Source of the DNA: Amphirosellinia nigrospora | Lineage: Eukaryota; Ascomycota; Sordariomycetes; Xylariales; Xylariaceae | DNA: 64,000 nucleotides | Direction of reading: 5' to 3' | NCBI GenBank assembly: GCA_004123355.1 | Contig: SCHM01000001.1 | Span: 682,001-746,000, forward strand | In this document: one piece after another, positions 52,112-64,000 of the stretch | Numbering within the stretch: position 1 is the first letter of the stretch | How the letters are laid out: every line of letters begins with the position of its first letter | Position numbers and translations under genes: made by a program | The notes under the pieces: model-generated | The model's input: only the letters and a program-made list of their open reading frames with translations | Database searches by the model: none | What the model was told of the DNA's origin: nothing

Positions 52112-52121
52112 CTTTTTTTTT
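52112..52121 (+). terminator. Pol III oligo-T terminator of 5S gene
   Basis: A run of about ten T lies some 16 bases after the end of the 5S gene, sufficient to stop RNA polymerase III. Confidence 0.7.
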
Positions 52122-52507
52122 TGTCAAGTAAGGTGTCATTTATTCTTGGCCTCTCTGTAAGAGAGAGTCGAAGTTAGTTATTTGTTGTGTTTTATCTTCC
52201 ACGCTAAAACCATGATCGCAGGGGGAGATTCGGTCGGCTTTCAGAGCTCACAAGTACTGGATAAAGATATCTCAAAGCAGGTTCCAGGACTGATTGAAAT
52301 TGTTATTGAATATGGGCGCTAAATGGTTACAGACATATACACACATAAATATCGCTTCAACAAGATTTGCATCATGGGGCACTATGAGAAAGCACATGAA
52401 TACACACATAAAAGATAGCAACACAAGCTCTAATCCAGTGGGAAATGCGATCTCGGCCAGCAAGAATCATGAAACATGAACGCTTTACCTGGTATCAGCA
52501 ACTCCGC

Positions 52508-53867
52508 TCAGAGTACAGCGGCCTCGGGGACGAAGAAAGCCCACTCCCCGTTGAGATCAGCGACAGTGAGCGACCACTCGTCCTCGTCGGCCTCGAACTC
52601 GAACTCGCCCAGGCCGGCCGTGACGAATTGCTGGGTGGCGGGATCAAACTTTCCCGTCAGACCTTGGCTGGGTCGATGGCTGCCTTCATCGCGGCCGTGA
52701 AAATGTAGTCGACCTTGTACGTGTCGCCCGCCTGGGCAGGCGTCAAGGTCGTGATGGTGAAGGTTAGCGGATCCACGTATAAATGACCCGCCGGCGGCGC
52801 GACGGTCGCCAGCTTGGGTGCGACTAAGATCGTGTTCGCGGACGTCCCATTGTTTCCACTTCTAGAGACCGGCAGCCTGGCGATAATTAAAGTTAGTGTG
52901 TTTGCCGTTTTCTAAGATTGTGACGAAGGTTAGGTAGGCACTTACATTAGCGGCGAAGTTGAGGTTCGTGAAGACGTTTTGCGTCGACGCGGGTTCAGCG
53001 AGCCGAAGAGGCCTGTGACTTCGATCTGACCGGCTTTCTCTCCTCCTCTTCTTCGGCAGCTTGGTATGAAGATGCCAAATTCGCCGGTCAGGTCCTTGAC
53101 CTTGAGCACGACCTCGTTCTCGTCGGCTTCGAACTCAGGCTCACCTATCGCATCATCGACGACGAAGGCGTTAGTTTCGGTAGAGAGTTTTCCGACTCTT
53201 GACTTCGTAAGATCAACACCACTCAAAGCTGATTCTGGATTTGTTTCGCAGGGTTAGAGACAGAAAGCGAGGGGTGGTCGGTCGATGGGTTTGGGTCTCG
53301 GGACTTACTGGTAACGTCGAAGATAAAGTCAATCTGACCTAACGTGAGGGCATCTCTCCTTCGGCCAGGGCCACTTTGAAAGAGCTCGTTCCAGGGCGGT
53401 AAAACCCTGCTGGCGGCGCCGCGGGCATCTTGTTCTCGCTGACGGTGAGCGTCCGGCCCGTTTTGGCCTGGAACTCAACTTCAAACTCCCCGATAGACTA
53501 TTCGTAGAGTATGTCATGTTAGTGTCTATAACCTGGTTTTGCGTCGAGGAATACATACCGCGGGAAGGTCACATCCTGCTTGATATCACCGCCCTGAAGA
53601 GCCAGCGGAGTATCAAAGTTCGAGATGTCAACTTCATCTGCTTCTCTCCCTCTTCCCCTGCGGCTGCCTTGGCCGGTGCGTTACCTTGACCAGCAGCTAT
53701 ACTCTTTACCGTATTACGGGAAGCCGTGACCTGGACCCTTTTGATATCCACAATGCGTGGACGAGTCACAATAGCTGTGTCTAAGCTAGGTATAAGCGAG
53801 CGCGACGTAGGGTGGGCGAGGAGAGGCGAAAGCTCAGTGCTATAACGCTGGCGCAGGAGAAACGCAT
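52508..53867 (-). CDS. Uncharacterised secreted protein with internal repeats
   Basis: I do not recognise the family. The ATG at 53867 gives a signal-peptide-like start (MRFSCASVIALSF). After an apparent break comes DIKRVQVTASRNTVKSIAAG. Several short exons follow: VDISNFDTPLALQGGDIKQD, SIGEFEVEFQAKTGRTLTVS (then GFYRPGTSSFKVALAEGE and GQIDFIFDVT), SGVDLTKSRVGKLSTETNAF and, last, a copy ending GEWAFFVPEAAVL. Two units are clearly alike: IGEPEFEADENEVVLKVKDL/TGEFGIFIP and LGEFEFEADEDEWSLTVADL/NGEWAFFVP. Introns with good GT/AG ends lie near 53490-53555, 53240-53310, about 52880-52945 and 52690-52720. Frame shifts near 53345, 53640 and in the first exon make exact exons uncertain. A wall or matrix protein is inferred from the signal peptide and repeats only. 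Confidence 0.55.
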
Positions 53868-55628
53868 ATGAATGATCCGATTTCCAGAACGACACACTAA
53901 AATGCGAATAAGAAGAAGATAAGACGCAGAAATAGCTAATAGATTGACTAGGAATGAAACGAACGGCTCTGCCGCAGAATAGAAGTTTACCGAATCAACC
54001 GGTCGAGAAAGAGAAAAAAAAAAAAGATGATCCGAACTATACAGCAATGATCCTCAGCGATCCTCGGCGATGCACTCGACATTATAAACACTATACCTAT
54101 CCATATCTTTCGCATACCTACTTCATTGCTCTCCCCCAAGCACTAACAAGACTTGTGCCGATTTCCGTGCCCAGCCTCGCGCCCAGCCTTGGGGCGTCTG
54201 GGCAGTTTGAGGTTAATGGCAGCATGGCTGGATGGACTCTCTGATTATAGGTTGCCTCTTATCAGTTTCTCAGGCAATCTGATAGAATTACCTAGAGCAC
54301 AAGCCCTGTCAGCGTTAAACAAAACCCTTACTGAAACCCAGGAAAAGAAACTTCGGATCTGTAACCCCATAGTCGCTGACTATTTCTGTCTTTGGCTCGC
54401 TTCTTGTAGCTTAAACAGAATTGATAAGATATGAAGAGAGCACGGCGAACTTTCCTAAAGTGTGGTCCTCAACTTCCTTCTAAGAATTTCAACATATGAC
54501 TGTCAAGGTTTTTATGGTAGGTTGCAATTAATTAGTCAACCTTTGTTTTGTCATCAACATGCTTTTCCAAGCCTTCGGGAGCTGTGGTCTAAGTTAAATT
54601 CCCAGCCCTATTCATATCAGTGTTCTGACTTATTTTCTTAATGACTGACCACAGCTTGAATATGGGTTTGCAGCCTACCTAGCATGGCGAGGGATAAATT
54701 TGATATAATATGCACTTATATAGCGTGTCTAATAGACGTACTAGAGGCTTTTATTTCGAGGTTGTTGTGAGACACATAATATAGAGTAACAAGGCCGATT
54801 AAGCCTGTGGGCTAAATACCCCTTTTAGGAGGTAAGATGTACTTCCTCAAAATGTATAATATACAACTCCCGTCATTTCTCCTTTCTCACTTGTATACAC
54901 AATAAACAGGACTATTTCTATAGTTTCAATGCCAACACGTATCAGATATTTTAGCCGTTGAAGATGTTGATGACACCGTTGGCAGCGGCGAGGGTGGCCA
55001 TGGTGGCTAGGGGGAGAGTGAAGGTGGTCTTTATATTGTGCTGAAGAGGAGAGAGGAGGACTTATCTATGTTAATAATCCTTGCCTCGTTAGTTGCTCTG
55101 TATCTGCTTGTTTACAATTCTTCATGGACCGAGTCTCCCTATTTATTCTCATAAGTGCTATTGGAAATCGGGCGGTCGTGAGAATTGAATATCTTATGCG
55201 ATACAATGGTCATAGCTCATCGAGATACTAGACTGCTTGAGCTATGCTCATGATTAGATCTTGGCGCTACTATGTGTTTACAGCGTCGAGACCTTTCGCA
55301 GATTCTAATACGAATACCTGAGGACATCAGAACACGACGTAAGTCTTGGTTTATCTCTCTTGCGTTAAGTCGGCAGGTAAGCTCGTTACCTTTAGCCGAC
55401 CTCACTGGGAGCCGCTTGACGGCGGCGGCATTAACTTGGCAAGGTACGAAGGCCATCCAAAGGGTTCCTAGTTCAGCCAAGGAATAACCCAAGTTCTGGT
55501 CTGGAGCTTGGATGCCATCGCCATATGCATAGGAAATCCGACTTTGGTTCTTGAATTTAGATTCTATATGTCGTTTCACATCTATCGTCTATAACACTGA
55601 ATGCTAGATATGTGGATAGGTACATCTC
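53868..55628. other. Intergenic, no supported gene
   Basis: Most of this 1.8-kb region is AT-rich and stop-laden. A 16-codon ATG frame on the minus strand near 54961-55010 (MATLAAANGVINIFNG) follows a possible CTTCAG acceptor and could be a last exon, but nothing upstream confirms it. Confidence 0.4.
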
Positions 55629-58600
55629 TCACAACTCATCTTTCGTCCTCGTCTTCACATCCTCTTCAAATCGTCTGCTCTTCGTATTAGCTTCGTCAGC
55701 ATCGGGAACCTTTTGCGCGCCGCCTAGGCCCTTCTCCGCCTATCGAGCGCCGCGATCTCATCATCATAGACTGTCCACTCCGGAACCTGCCTGCGCGCGC
55801 GGTCTAATTTAGGTTCTTTAGTCTGTGGATTATTACAGAGGTCAATAGTTTTCGCCTCTTTCTGGCTTTCATCGCTGCACCATGTCTCGCACCACAGCCA
55901 CTCTTGCGGTAAGCTGTGGATTGGAATCACGAACTGCATATGATTTGGCAGATCTTGGTCAAGGTTTGACAAGCTATTAGGGTCTGCGCTGAGTTGGTGA
56001 TATTGCTGTCTGAGACGATCGCCAGCGGCGAGCTGTCTGAAGCGACGAAGATCTACGACATATAGCGCGGAGATATGGTATGGCTGACCACGTAGATAGT
56101 TCTTCCAGTATCCTTGTTTCCAGAAGCGGAAGCCTTCCATCTCTGTACGGGAATCGCCCATCGGCGTGAATCCATATGGTGCGCCTTCCAAATCGTGATT
56201 GATGAGGTCAATCATATCAGTGCGGACAATTTGGTCTGCGTCGACGAAAATGACCTTGTCGAGCGATAGAGGAAAGAGGACATCAAGGAAGAGTATCTTA
56301 TAGCCCCAGATTTCGCGTTGCTTCTCCTTCTGAGAGCGTAGCCAATGTGGCCACTTGTATGTCACCATTTCGTATTTGAATCCGTATTCCTCAGCAAGAT
56401 GCGGTATAAATTCTTTGAATGAAGGCGAAAGAAATTGCTCGATGAACCAGAACTTGACTGTATGATTTGTATTCTTCATGACCGAGACCATCATGATGTT
56501 GAGCATACGCTCGTAAAGGTGACCGCTCGCCACAGAGAAGATATTGATCTCTGCATGCGTCTCATCCGAGAGTGATTTGGACTTGGGCTTGGAGCCACCC
56601 AATATCCCCTCGGCGAATTTAATACCACGGGAAAGAATGTCACTGCCACTCTCTGCGCTGGGTTCCTCAAGTACGTCGGCGGTTTCCATTCCGTCCTTGC
56701 GTTGAAGCCGAGGGTACAGAGTTGACCTTGAAAGTCCATGAGCGCGACTTCAGTCCCCTCATCACCGGCCATAGCCTGCATAACCCTCCCTTGGCCCCGC
56801 GCTAACAATGTCAAAGATATCGGAACTCTTCCCTTCCTTCAGATGAATGTTGTAGTACCCAGGGTTTGCCTTGAATTGAAAGTAGCCAATATTTGCCATG
56901 ATGATCGTGTCAGCAAAGTGTCGATCATGTTCCGTGCCTAGCAGTAGCTGGACACCCCGGGGTGGGCCGCCGCCAGGAATCTGTCGCGAATGCCCTTCAA
57001 TAAGAATATGCTCGAGTTCGTATATCGCTTCTACATCCGACTTGATAGAGCTTAGTTTTAAGTTGTCCAAATCATGTACTGATTGCTTTGCAGCAACGAG
57101 CCACGCCGGTGGAATGTCCATGCCTAAATTAAGCAGAGCCTCGGATGGCAAACCTTTAAATGTGGCGCCCTGAGAGCGAAGCGATCCATTCTCCTCGAAT
57201 GATGGCTCGGACTGTAGAACATACCGATAAAATCGCTTGATCGGTAGTTCTTCTAGCCTCTCATTTGGGTTTAGGAAGATGCGTAGGAAGACGCCATTCA
57301 ATTCAGAAAGAACTTTTAGAATAGGCGCCCACTTCTGGCCTTGCTCGCTAGTAGGGTTGAGGAGCGCGACGATATGTATGTCCGCAGTCGTAGGGTCACC
57401 AACGTCGATAGCAGTGTGCGAGGAGTTCCATAGATCATATACCACATTCCGAACGATCGAAGCAGACTCAAAAATACCCTCAGGCAAGTCTGAGATGGTC
57501 GATAATGCCGTGATGGACGTGAGCTTGGCGGCAGCGATTGGACTGGAGACTTTGTCTACCAGGGCCAGAGATTCGGCTGCCTGGTATACCGGTAATATTC
57601 TCTTTGATTTCTCGAATTCAAGCAGTTGCTGTAGGTCTTCTTCTTGGAATACAAAGTCGGTATCGATCGGTCCAACGATACGGCCATTTATTAGAAACGC
57701 CTGGTCACCTGGCGCCAGTGCAGAATATTCGAGGAGCCGTGTCAAAGCTTGCTCGTATTCATCATCCTGCCTGCCATCGCCGGAGATGATCATTCCTAAA
57801 GTCTCTATATTTTCAACCTCCAGAAGCTTACTTGCGCTCTCTAGCAAAAGAGAATTGATCTTGTGGGCATCTTTAGTCGATACAGGGTTGTGGATAATAT
57901 CAAGTCGTACGCCTGGATTGCTCTGACGGAATGCTAGCGTAGAGTGAAGAAGCTGGAGGCCTGAGGTGTTGCTGAGATCGGTGACAAGTGTGACTACAGC
58001 CCACGTTTCTTTACTAGTATCTTCATCTGCTTCAATGATAGGAATTTTACTGAAGAGATCGTCATGCTCAGAATAAAGTCTGTGAACGTTAAGGACTTTC
58101 AGGGGTTATCGCCGTCGGGATAGGTGTAAGGATTCCGACGTGTTAGTGCATTCTGTAGGAATAAGCTAGGCACCCACATATCATCGTCAATAGTTCCCAT
58201 GAACAACCCTCCTTGGATCTGCTGTAAGTCAGCTGAGAGTCTCATGCTCATAGTCTGCATCCAATTTGCATCTCGTGGAATGGCAAAACCATTGAGGAAT
58301 ACGGGTGGCACACTCGTATGTGCCTGAAGCCTTTCTGTCCAGCGCTTCGCTAGCTGTAGCTGGAATCCATAATCCTCTGAAGTGATAATATCGTTAAATG
58401 AGAGCTCATTTCCATCCGGTTTTAATTTGCGGTTTTTGATGGCTTTATCAAAGTTTGTTTGCTCTGATTGGGACTCTTGGTCTTCTACTACAAAGGACTC
58501 AAGGAAGGACATGAGACTCGGCAGCCCGTAATTCTCGATCAAGTGATAGACTATTTTCGCCCGCTCTTCGGATTTCTTGGTTGGGGTTAGCGGTACCAAG

Positions 58601-60244
58601 CCGAATCGTACCGGAAGCGCACGTTTCACGAGGCCCTGAAGCCTCTCGGCGACCAATCTAACGTCATCTGCGCTGCCGAAGTCGACTGGGACAACAAGAT
58701 TAAAAATATCCTTTCGAACTTGTGGCATCTGACCCATGTAGGACATTTGCATGAGCTATGTTACGTCGTTAGCAATGCCTCAACCTGTGACTGAATCATT
58801 TGAAGCATACCGTGGAGAGGTTCGGGGAGAAAGATGCATAGCGCTTATCCTTTTCAATGTCATTGAGCCAGACAATGACTCGGCCATCCTCGGGCTGGTC
58901 CCTCCAATCAAATCGTGGCCCTTCGTCATCGGTATTGGCCATTGTAACCTCCCTGTCACCAAGAAGAGAGATAGCCTCTTTTGCAGTCAGGCCGAGATCT
59001 ATTGCACCCTTGATAAATACTCGCTCTCGCCGAATCCCTTCAATGAGTGTAAACGGGTTTACTTGGCGCTCAGGCAATTGCACTCCGTTCATCCATAGAG
59101 CATTTACGCCGGCAGGCGCTGCCACTTCTCGATTTTGACGATGTTCCGTGATAAATGCATCAGTGGCATTTCGGGCTGCCACTGAGGTTGAGAATTTAGG
59201 GAAATCTTGGGTCAGCTTGATTAACGTTTGGAAAGGGTCATCGCTCTCCATAATGAAAGACCCAGTGTTGAGGCCGAGGCCGGCCAATTCACTGGTAGCC
59301 AGCGGCTTCAGATCGCTAACCTCCTCTTCGCCATCCAGGACGACTTCAGTGGATGGTGTTTTTTGCGGCTGATCAACACTGGATTCGGTAGCTTCACGAT
59401 CGTCAATGACGATATAATCCGTCCGTTTGAGCTGGAGTTCCACCCCGTAACCACTAACAGGTAAAGACTCTAGTTGGCCACGTTTCGAGGTGCGGTATCT
59501 TAGCCGATAGGATATCTCGCCTTTACGAGCCCTACCGGCAAGGGCTTTATGAAAAGAGCCAAACTCCGGCTTTGTGATATCAGCGTACAGAACAGCTTCT
59601 ACACCACTACCCAGTACCCGGTCGAAAGGTAGTATACGGGTTTGTCTGTCTCTAAGTTAGTGGGGATAATGACGAGTATCCGACTTATACATACGATTCT
59701 TCTGATAGCTGGCTATCGGAACTGACAAGGGATGCCGAACAGTACTGCTGCTTATTCAGGAGGACCCATCCTTCACAATCGTCTCTGGCCTTGCCTAGGG
59801 ATGGTGTCACAGCTGTATCATAGTATTGGTAATGCGCTTCAATTCTAGGAGCCGCAGTTCTCATGGAGAGAGCCAATTTGAAGGTGGACAATGCCTCAGG
59901 AGTGTTGACATGGCCGTCTTGTTTTATAATGTCGATAAATTTGTCGTACAGGGCTTTATCCGTGGTAGACCCAGCAAAGGCTCCGTCGGCGATACGATCC
60001 AATAAGGGAAAATAAGAGGTGGCATTTTCTCCAGCAGCTGTCTCTCTACAATTTGTTAGCCGTCCATAGCGGGGAATCGGACATGGCAAGCCTACAGAAG
60101 CTCAATGAGGTAAGGAGGAGCTGGGAAGGCTGCCTTCATAGCCACATGGACCGAGGGGCTGGCCGTGACATAGTTAGGGCCAAAGCACACGGCAGCCAGT
60201 AGTGTAGCAGCCAAGCTACATGGCAGCTTCAGTAGCCGTATCAT
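55629..60244 (-). CDS. UDP-glucose:glycoprotein glucosyltransferase
   Basis: UGGT is the ER-lumen folding sensor that re-glucosylates misfolded N-glycoproteins. The ATG at 60244 opens a signal peptide ([20 protein letters not shown]). Thioredoxin-like modules follow ([80 protein letters not shown]). The GT24 domain has [59 protein letters not shown] with the D-x-D metal site, and [20 protein letters not shown]. Introns near 60052-60101, 59647-59695 and 58755-58815 join in phase. Breaks near 58100, 56790, 56705 and 55752 need one base each. After the last, the frame continues [20 protein letters not shown] and ends in TKDEL with a stop at 55629-55631. This ER-retention signal is absent if the frame is read naively to 55724. 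Confidence 0.93.
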
Positions 60245-61117
60245 GGTGGCGGATGGTTACAGGACGCGCTCTGCGAATCGTTTATGGGGTATTGGCATGT
60301 GAGTGCCGATAGGCAAGCAGCTCAAGCAGCTCAGAGCTCGGAGCTCGAGCGTGTGCTCCCAGTCGATGGACAGCTCGAAACTAACAAAATACTGGTGGTT
60401 GTGCCATTTACCATTCCAATGATCGAAGGGCTCAATTATAGATAGATGCCAGGAGGCGGACAATGCAAAAGGGGCCTCTGAGCGGCGCACTTTATATAGA
60501 TTGTATTTGTCTGCAGTAAAGCAAGTGAACACTTGGACTTTTGGGTTGGTTGCATCCGTCCAACCAATCAACAAAAAGTATGAAACCTAGAAGCTGTCCG
60601 GGGTACCTAATTATGTCCTTGCCCCTCTACACTTTACGCGGAGTTGCGATCCACTCAACCTTTTATCGCGTGCCCCACCAAGCTCACTGTATAGGTATAA
60701 CAACAAATTCGTTAAATGCACATGGAGGGACGCCAACAATGATGATCACTGGCTGCCAGCTGGTGATCTAATGAACAGCTAACGCGAACCCCACACTCGG
60801 GAATTGAGCCCTGCCATGCCTGCTGCCCTGCCAGACAGGGACTAAATCATAAAGGACAGCAGCATCAATCGTTCACCTATCTACTTAGTAGTGAAGCTGG
60901 CCTCGTCGACGACATACCACCTCCCGCACTCCACCACATCGCCTTACCGAGCTCCCTTCCCCAGCTCACCTCGTCGACCTGGCGGCCCAGAACTCTCCTG
61001 TCCTCTCACCCATTTTTCGCCAGCATCGTCAATTTGCAAAGCTGGCGCCTCATTGCGAATAGTGAATAATTCATGACCCAAGCTTAGGGGCACCCTGCGC
61101 CTCCACCACCATTCACC
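60245..61117. promoter_or_regulatory. Bidirectional promoter region UGGT / alpha-COP
   Basis: 0.87 kb separates two outward-facing starts of secretory-pathway genes. An inverted repeat TTGGTTG (60546-60552) / CAACCAA (60561-60567) overlaps a CCAAT box (60564-60568). The alpha-COP side is CT-rich. Joint control is inferred from arrangement only. Confidence 0.5.
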
Positions 61118-64000
61118 ATGCAGGCATCCTCGGGAATGTTGACTAAGGTGCGCTACGCTTTCTATGCATGGGTTCTTTGCATTATAATCGCGTGTCCTGG
61201 GAGCTTATGCTGATCACCCGACGTTGTAGTTCGAGTCCAAGTCCTCGAGGGCGAAGGGCATTGCCTTCCACCCGAAAAGGTATTGATCTGGAACCTCTTT
61301 CGCTATCCGACCTTGCTACATGGCGTCGCTAACCATTGAGCGCCAGACCATGGATTCTCGTCTCCCTCCACTCGTCGACCATCCAGCTATGGGATTATCG
61401 CATGGGAACCCTAATAGACCGATTCGAGGAGCATGATGGCCCTGTCAGGGGTATCGACTTTCACAAGACCCAGCCGCTCTTTGTTTCAGGCGGTGATGAC
61501 TACAAGATCAAGGTCTGGTCCTATCAGACGAGGCGGTGTCTTTTTACTCTGAATGGCCATCTCGACTATGTCCGCACCGTCTTCTTCCACCACGAGCTGC
61601 CGTGGATTATCTCTTCCTCAGACGATCAGACCATCCGGATATGGAATTGGCAAAACCGCTCGCTCAGTAAGACTGGATAGTAACACGCAAAGCGCAGGAG
61701 GGATCTGTGCTGACACCTATTCTAGTTTGCACCATGACCGGCCATAACCACTACGTCATGTGCGCTCAGTTTCATCCCAAGGACGACCTGGTCGTGTCCG
61801 CGTCCCTCGATCAGTCTGTACGCGTGTGGGATATTTCTGGCCTGAGGAAGAAGCATTCGGCCCCCACCTCCATGTCCTTCGAAGACCAGGTTGCTCGATC
61901 GAATGCGCAGCAAACCGATATGTTCGGTAATACTGATGCGATGGTAAAATTCGTTTTAGAGGGGCACGATCGCGGTGTTAATTGGGTCGCCTTCCACCCT
62001 ACAGCTCCACATATTGTCTCCGCTGGCGATGACCGTCTTGTGAAGTTGTGGCGATTCAGTGAAACGAAGGCGTGGGAAGTCGATACATGCCGTGGCCATT
62101 TCCAGAATGCTTCTGGATGTTTGTTTCACCCACATCAGGACTTGATTCTGTCTTGTGGTGAAGACAAGACAATCCGCGTGTGGGATTCCCAGAAACGCAC
62201 CGCTGTCCAATCCTTCAAAAGAGAGAATGACCGATTCTGGGTTATCGCAGCCCATCCAGAGATAAATCTATTCGCTGCTGGACACGACAATGGCGTCATG
62301 GTTTTCAAGCTGGAAAGAGAGCGCCCGGCATCTACAGTCCACCAAAGTACCCTTTTCTTCATCACGAAAGAGAAACATGTTCGCTCCTACGACTTCCAAA
62401 AGAACGCTGAAAGCCCGACCCTGCTTTCATTGAAGCGCCTGGGAAGCGCCTGGGTTCCTCCTCGGACTCTATCATATAACCCTGCCGAACGCTCTGTTCT
62501 CGTCACATCTCCTTCGGATGGCGGCTCGTACGAGCTTATTAATCTCCCTCGGGATGGCTCTGGTACCCTGGACGCGACTGATTCGAAGCGGGGACAGGGG
62601 AACTCGGCTATTTTTGTTGCACGAAACCGATTTGCTGTTCTCAACACGTCAACTCAGACAGTAGATATCAAGGACCTATCAAATAATACTGCGCGATCTT
62701 TCAAGCCACCAGTTGGCACAACTGACATCTACTTCGGTGGCACAGGGAATCTCCTGATTATAACCCCCACTGCTGTCCACCTGTACGATATTCAACAAAA
62801 GAAAAGCATCGCTGAGCTAACTGTGAATGGCGTCAAATATGTTGTCTGGTCTAATGATGGCCTTCACGCGGCACTCCTTAGCAAGCACAATGTCACTATC
62901 GTGACTAAGACTCTTGAGCAGGTTAGTACTCTGCACGAAACCATTCGCATCAAGAGCGCAACCTGGGATGACGCGGGTGTTCTTCTATACTCTACTCTGA
63001 ACCACATCAAATACACTCTGATGAATGGCGATAATGGTATTGTCAGAACACTCGACCAAACAGTGTACCTTGTCAAGGTCAAAGGCAGGAACGTGTACTG
63101 TCTGGACAGATCCGCCAAGCCCAAAGTCCTTCATATCGACCCCACTGAATACCGGTTCAAATTGTCTTTAGTCAAACGGAATTACGAAGAAATGTTGAAC
63201 ATCATTCGCACATCGAGCTTAGTTGGCCAGTCCATTATTTCGTATCTTCAGAAGAAGGGTTACCCCGAGATCGCTTTGCAATTTGTCCAAGACCCCTCAA
63301 CCCGATTCGAACTTGCTATAGAATGTGGGAACTTGGACGTTGCGGTTGAGATGGCTAAAGAACTAGACCGACCGAAGCTCTGGGCCAGGTTGGGAGCTGA
63401 GGCTCTAGCACACGGTAATCACCAGGTCGTTGAGATGGCCTACCAAAAACTGAAGCAGTTTGACAAGCTTTCATTCTTGTACCTATCAACAGGTGACCAT
63501 TCGAAATTAGCACGGATGGCCAAGATCGCCGAGCACCGGGGTGATTTCACAGCCAGGTTCCAGAATGCCCTTTATTTGAATGAAGTTGAGGATAGGATAC
63601 AGATGTTGAAAGAGGTTGATTTATGTGAGTGCGGACTTCGTCGGCATGAGATATGATGCTAACGAGTTTTCAGATCCCTTAGCATACATGACCGCCAAAG
63701 CACATGGCCTGGAAGATGAATGCCAATCCATATTAGAGGCGGCAGGAGTCACAGAAGACCAACTCACCCTACCAAAGCTTGGAGAAGCGCTCCCGACGCC
63801 GAAGCCGGTAGTGCCCACTTTCAAGGCAAACTGGCCTACGAAAGCCGCCTCACAATCTTTCTTCGAGAAAGCTCTTGCTGGTCAGTTGGAAGGCTTAAGT
63901 CTCGAGGATGAGCCGGCGGCTACCAATGAACTTGATGGTGGTGCCGTGGCTGAGGATGATGCTGCTACGAAGCGGGACGGTGCTATGGACGTGGACGATG
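61118..64000 (+). CDS. COP1: Coatomer subunit alpha (alpha-COP), partial at right edge
   Basis: Alpha-COP is the WD40 scaffold of the COPI coat in Golgi-to-ER transport and reads dilysine sorting signals. Five exons lie in the window: 61118-61147 ([10 protein letters not shown]), 61230-61279 ([17 protein letters not shown]), 61347-61666, 61726-63624 and 63674 to beyond 64000. The WD repeats are typical ([80 protein letters not shown]). The alpha-solenoid follows ([40 protein letters not shown]), then an acidic linker at the edge ([14 protein letters not shown]). All joins are in phase and no frame break occurs in 2.9 kb, unlike most neighbours. About 840 of roughly 1,200 residues are present; the C-terminal domain lies outside the window. 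Confidence 0.95.

Overview
This window is chromosomal DNA from a filamentous ascomycete (Pezizomycotina, most likely a Sordariomycete; the class is inferred). The evidence is short spliceosomal introns with GTAAGT-like donors, a dispersed 5S rRNA gene with a TATA box about 29 bp upstream, a HET-domain gene, a GH17 cell-wall enzyme, a full-length FKS-type glucan synthase, and intergenic runs of TACCTA/TAGGTA. Both strands carry genes, and gene-poor gaps of 1-5 kb separate them.

Layout, left to right. 0.3-10.5 kb: a YTP1-like membrane protein, an intron-containing tRNA-Ser, a small RSA3-type ribosome assembly protein, a membrane-anchored sulfotransferase-fold protein, a three-repeat gelsolin/fragmin protein (minus) and LCB1 of serine palmitoyltransferase. 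12.4-17 kb: a secreted GH17 glucanase and a HeLo-like/HET fusion. 18.3-24.3 kb: FKS1 beta-1,3-glucan synthase (minus). 24.3-29.9 kb: no recognisable gene. 29.9-36.4 kb: a GCNA-type SprT metalloprotease, then MOG1 and SDS23 on the minus strand. 37.9-44.3 kb: an AIF/AMID-type flavoprotein and a divergent pair of related AIG1/GIMAP-like GTPases. 46.7-50.6 kb: karyopherin KAP121. About 52 kb: 5S rRNA, then an uncharacterised secreted repeat protein (minus). 55.6-64 kb: the ER folding sensor UGGT (minus) head-to-head with alpha-COP, which runs off the right edge.

Most genes are housekeeping: sphingolipid and cell-wall synthesis, secretory quality control and coat formation, nuclear transport (MOG1 and KAP121) and DNA-protein crosslink repair. 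The accessory content is the HET fusion, the GTPase pair and the secreted repeat protein.

A strong technical signal runs through the window. Many conserved genes, including essential ones, are broken by single-base frame shifts. Nearly all are restored by adding one base, usually in a short homopolymer. MOG1, SDS23, the plus-strand GTPase and alpha-COP show no breaks. I read this mainly as assembly error rather than gene decay, so I give each gene its full span instead of calling pseudogenes. I located exons by eye from splice signals and conserved protein sequence.

The best candidate for something undescribed is the divergent GTPase pair at 39.5-44.3 kb. One member ends in a three-repeat, propeller-like C-terminal module that only appears once introns and frame breaks are resolved. 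The other ends in a glycine-rich hydrophobic segment.
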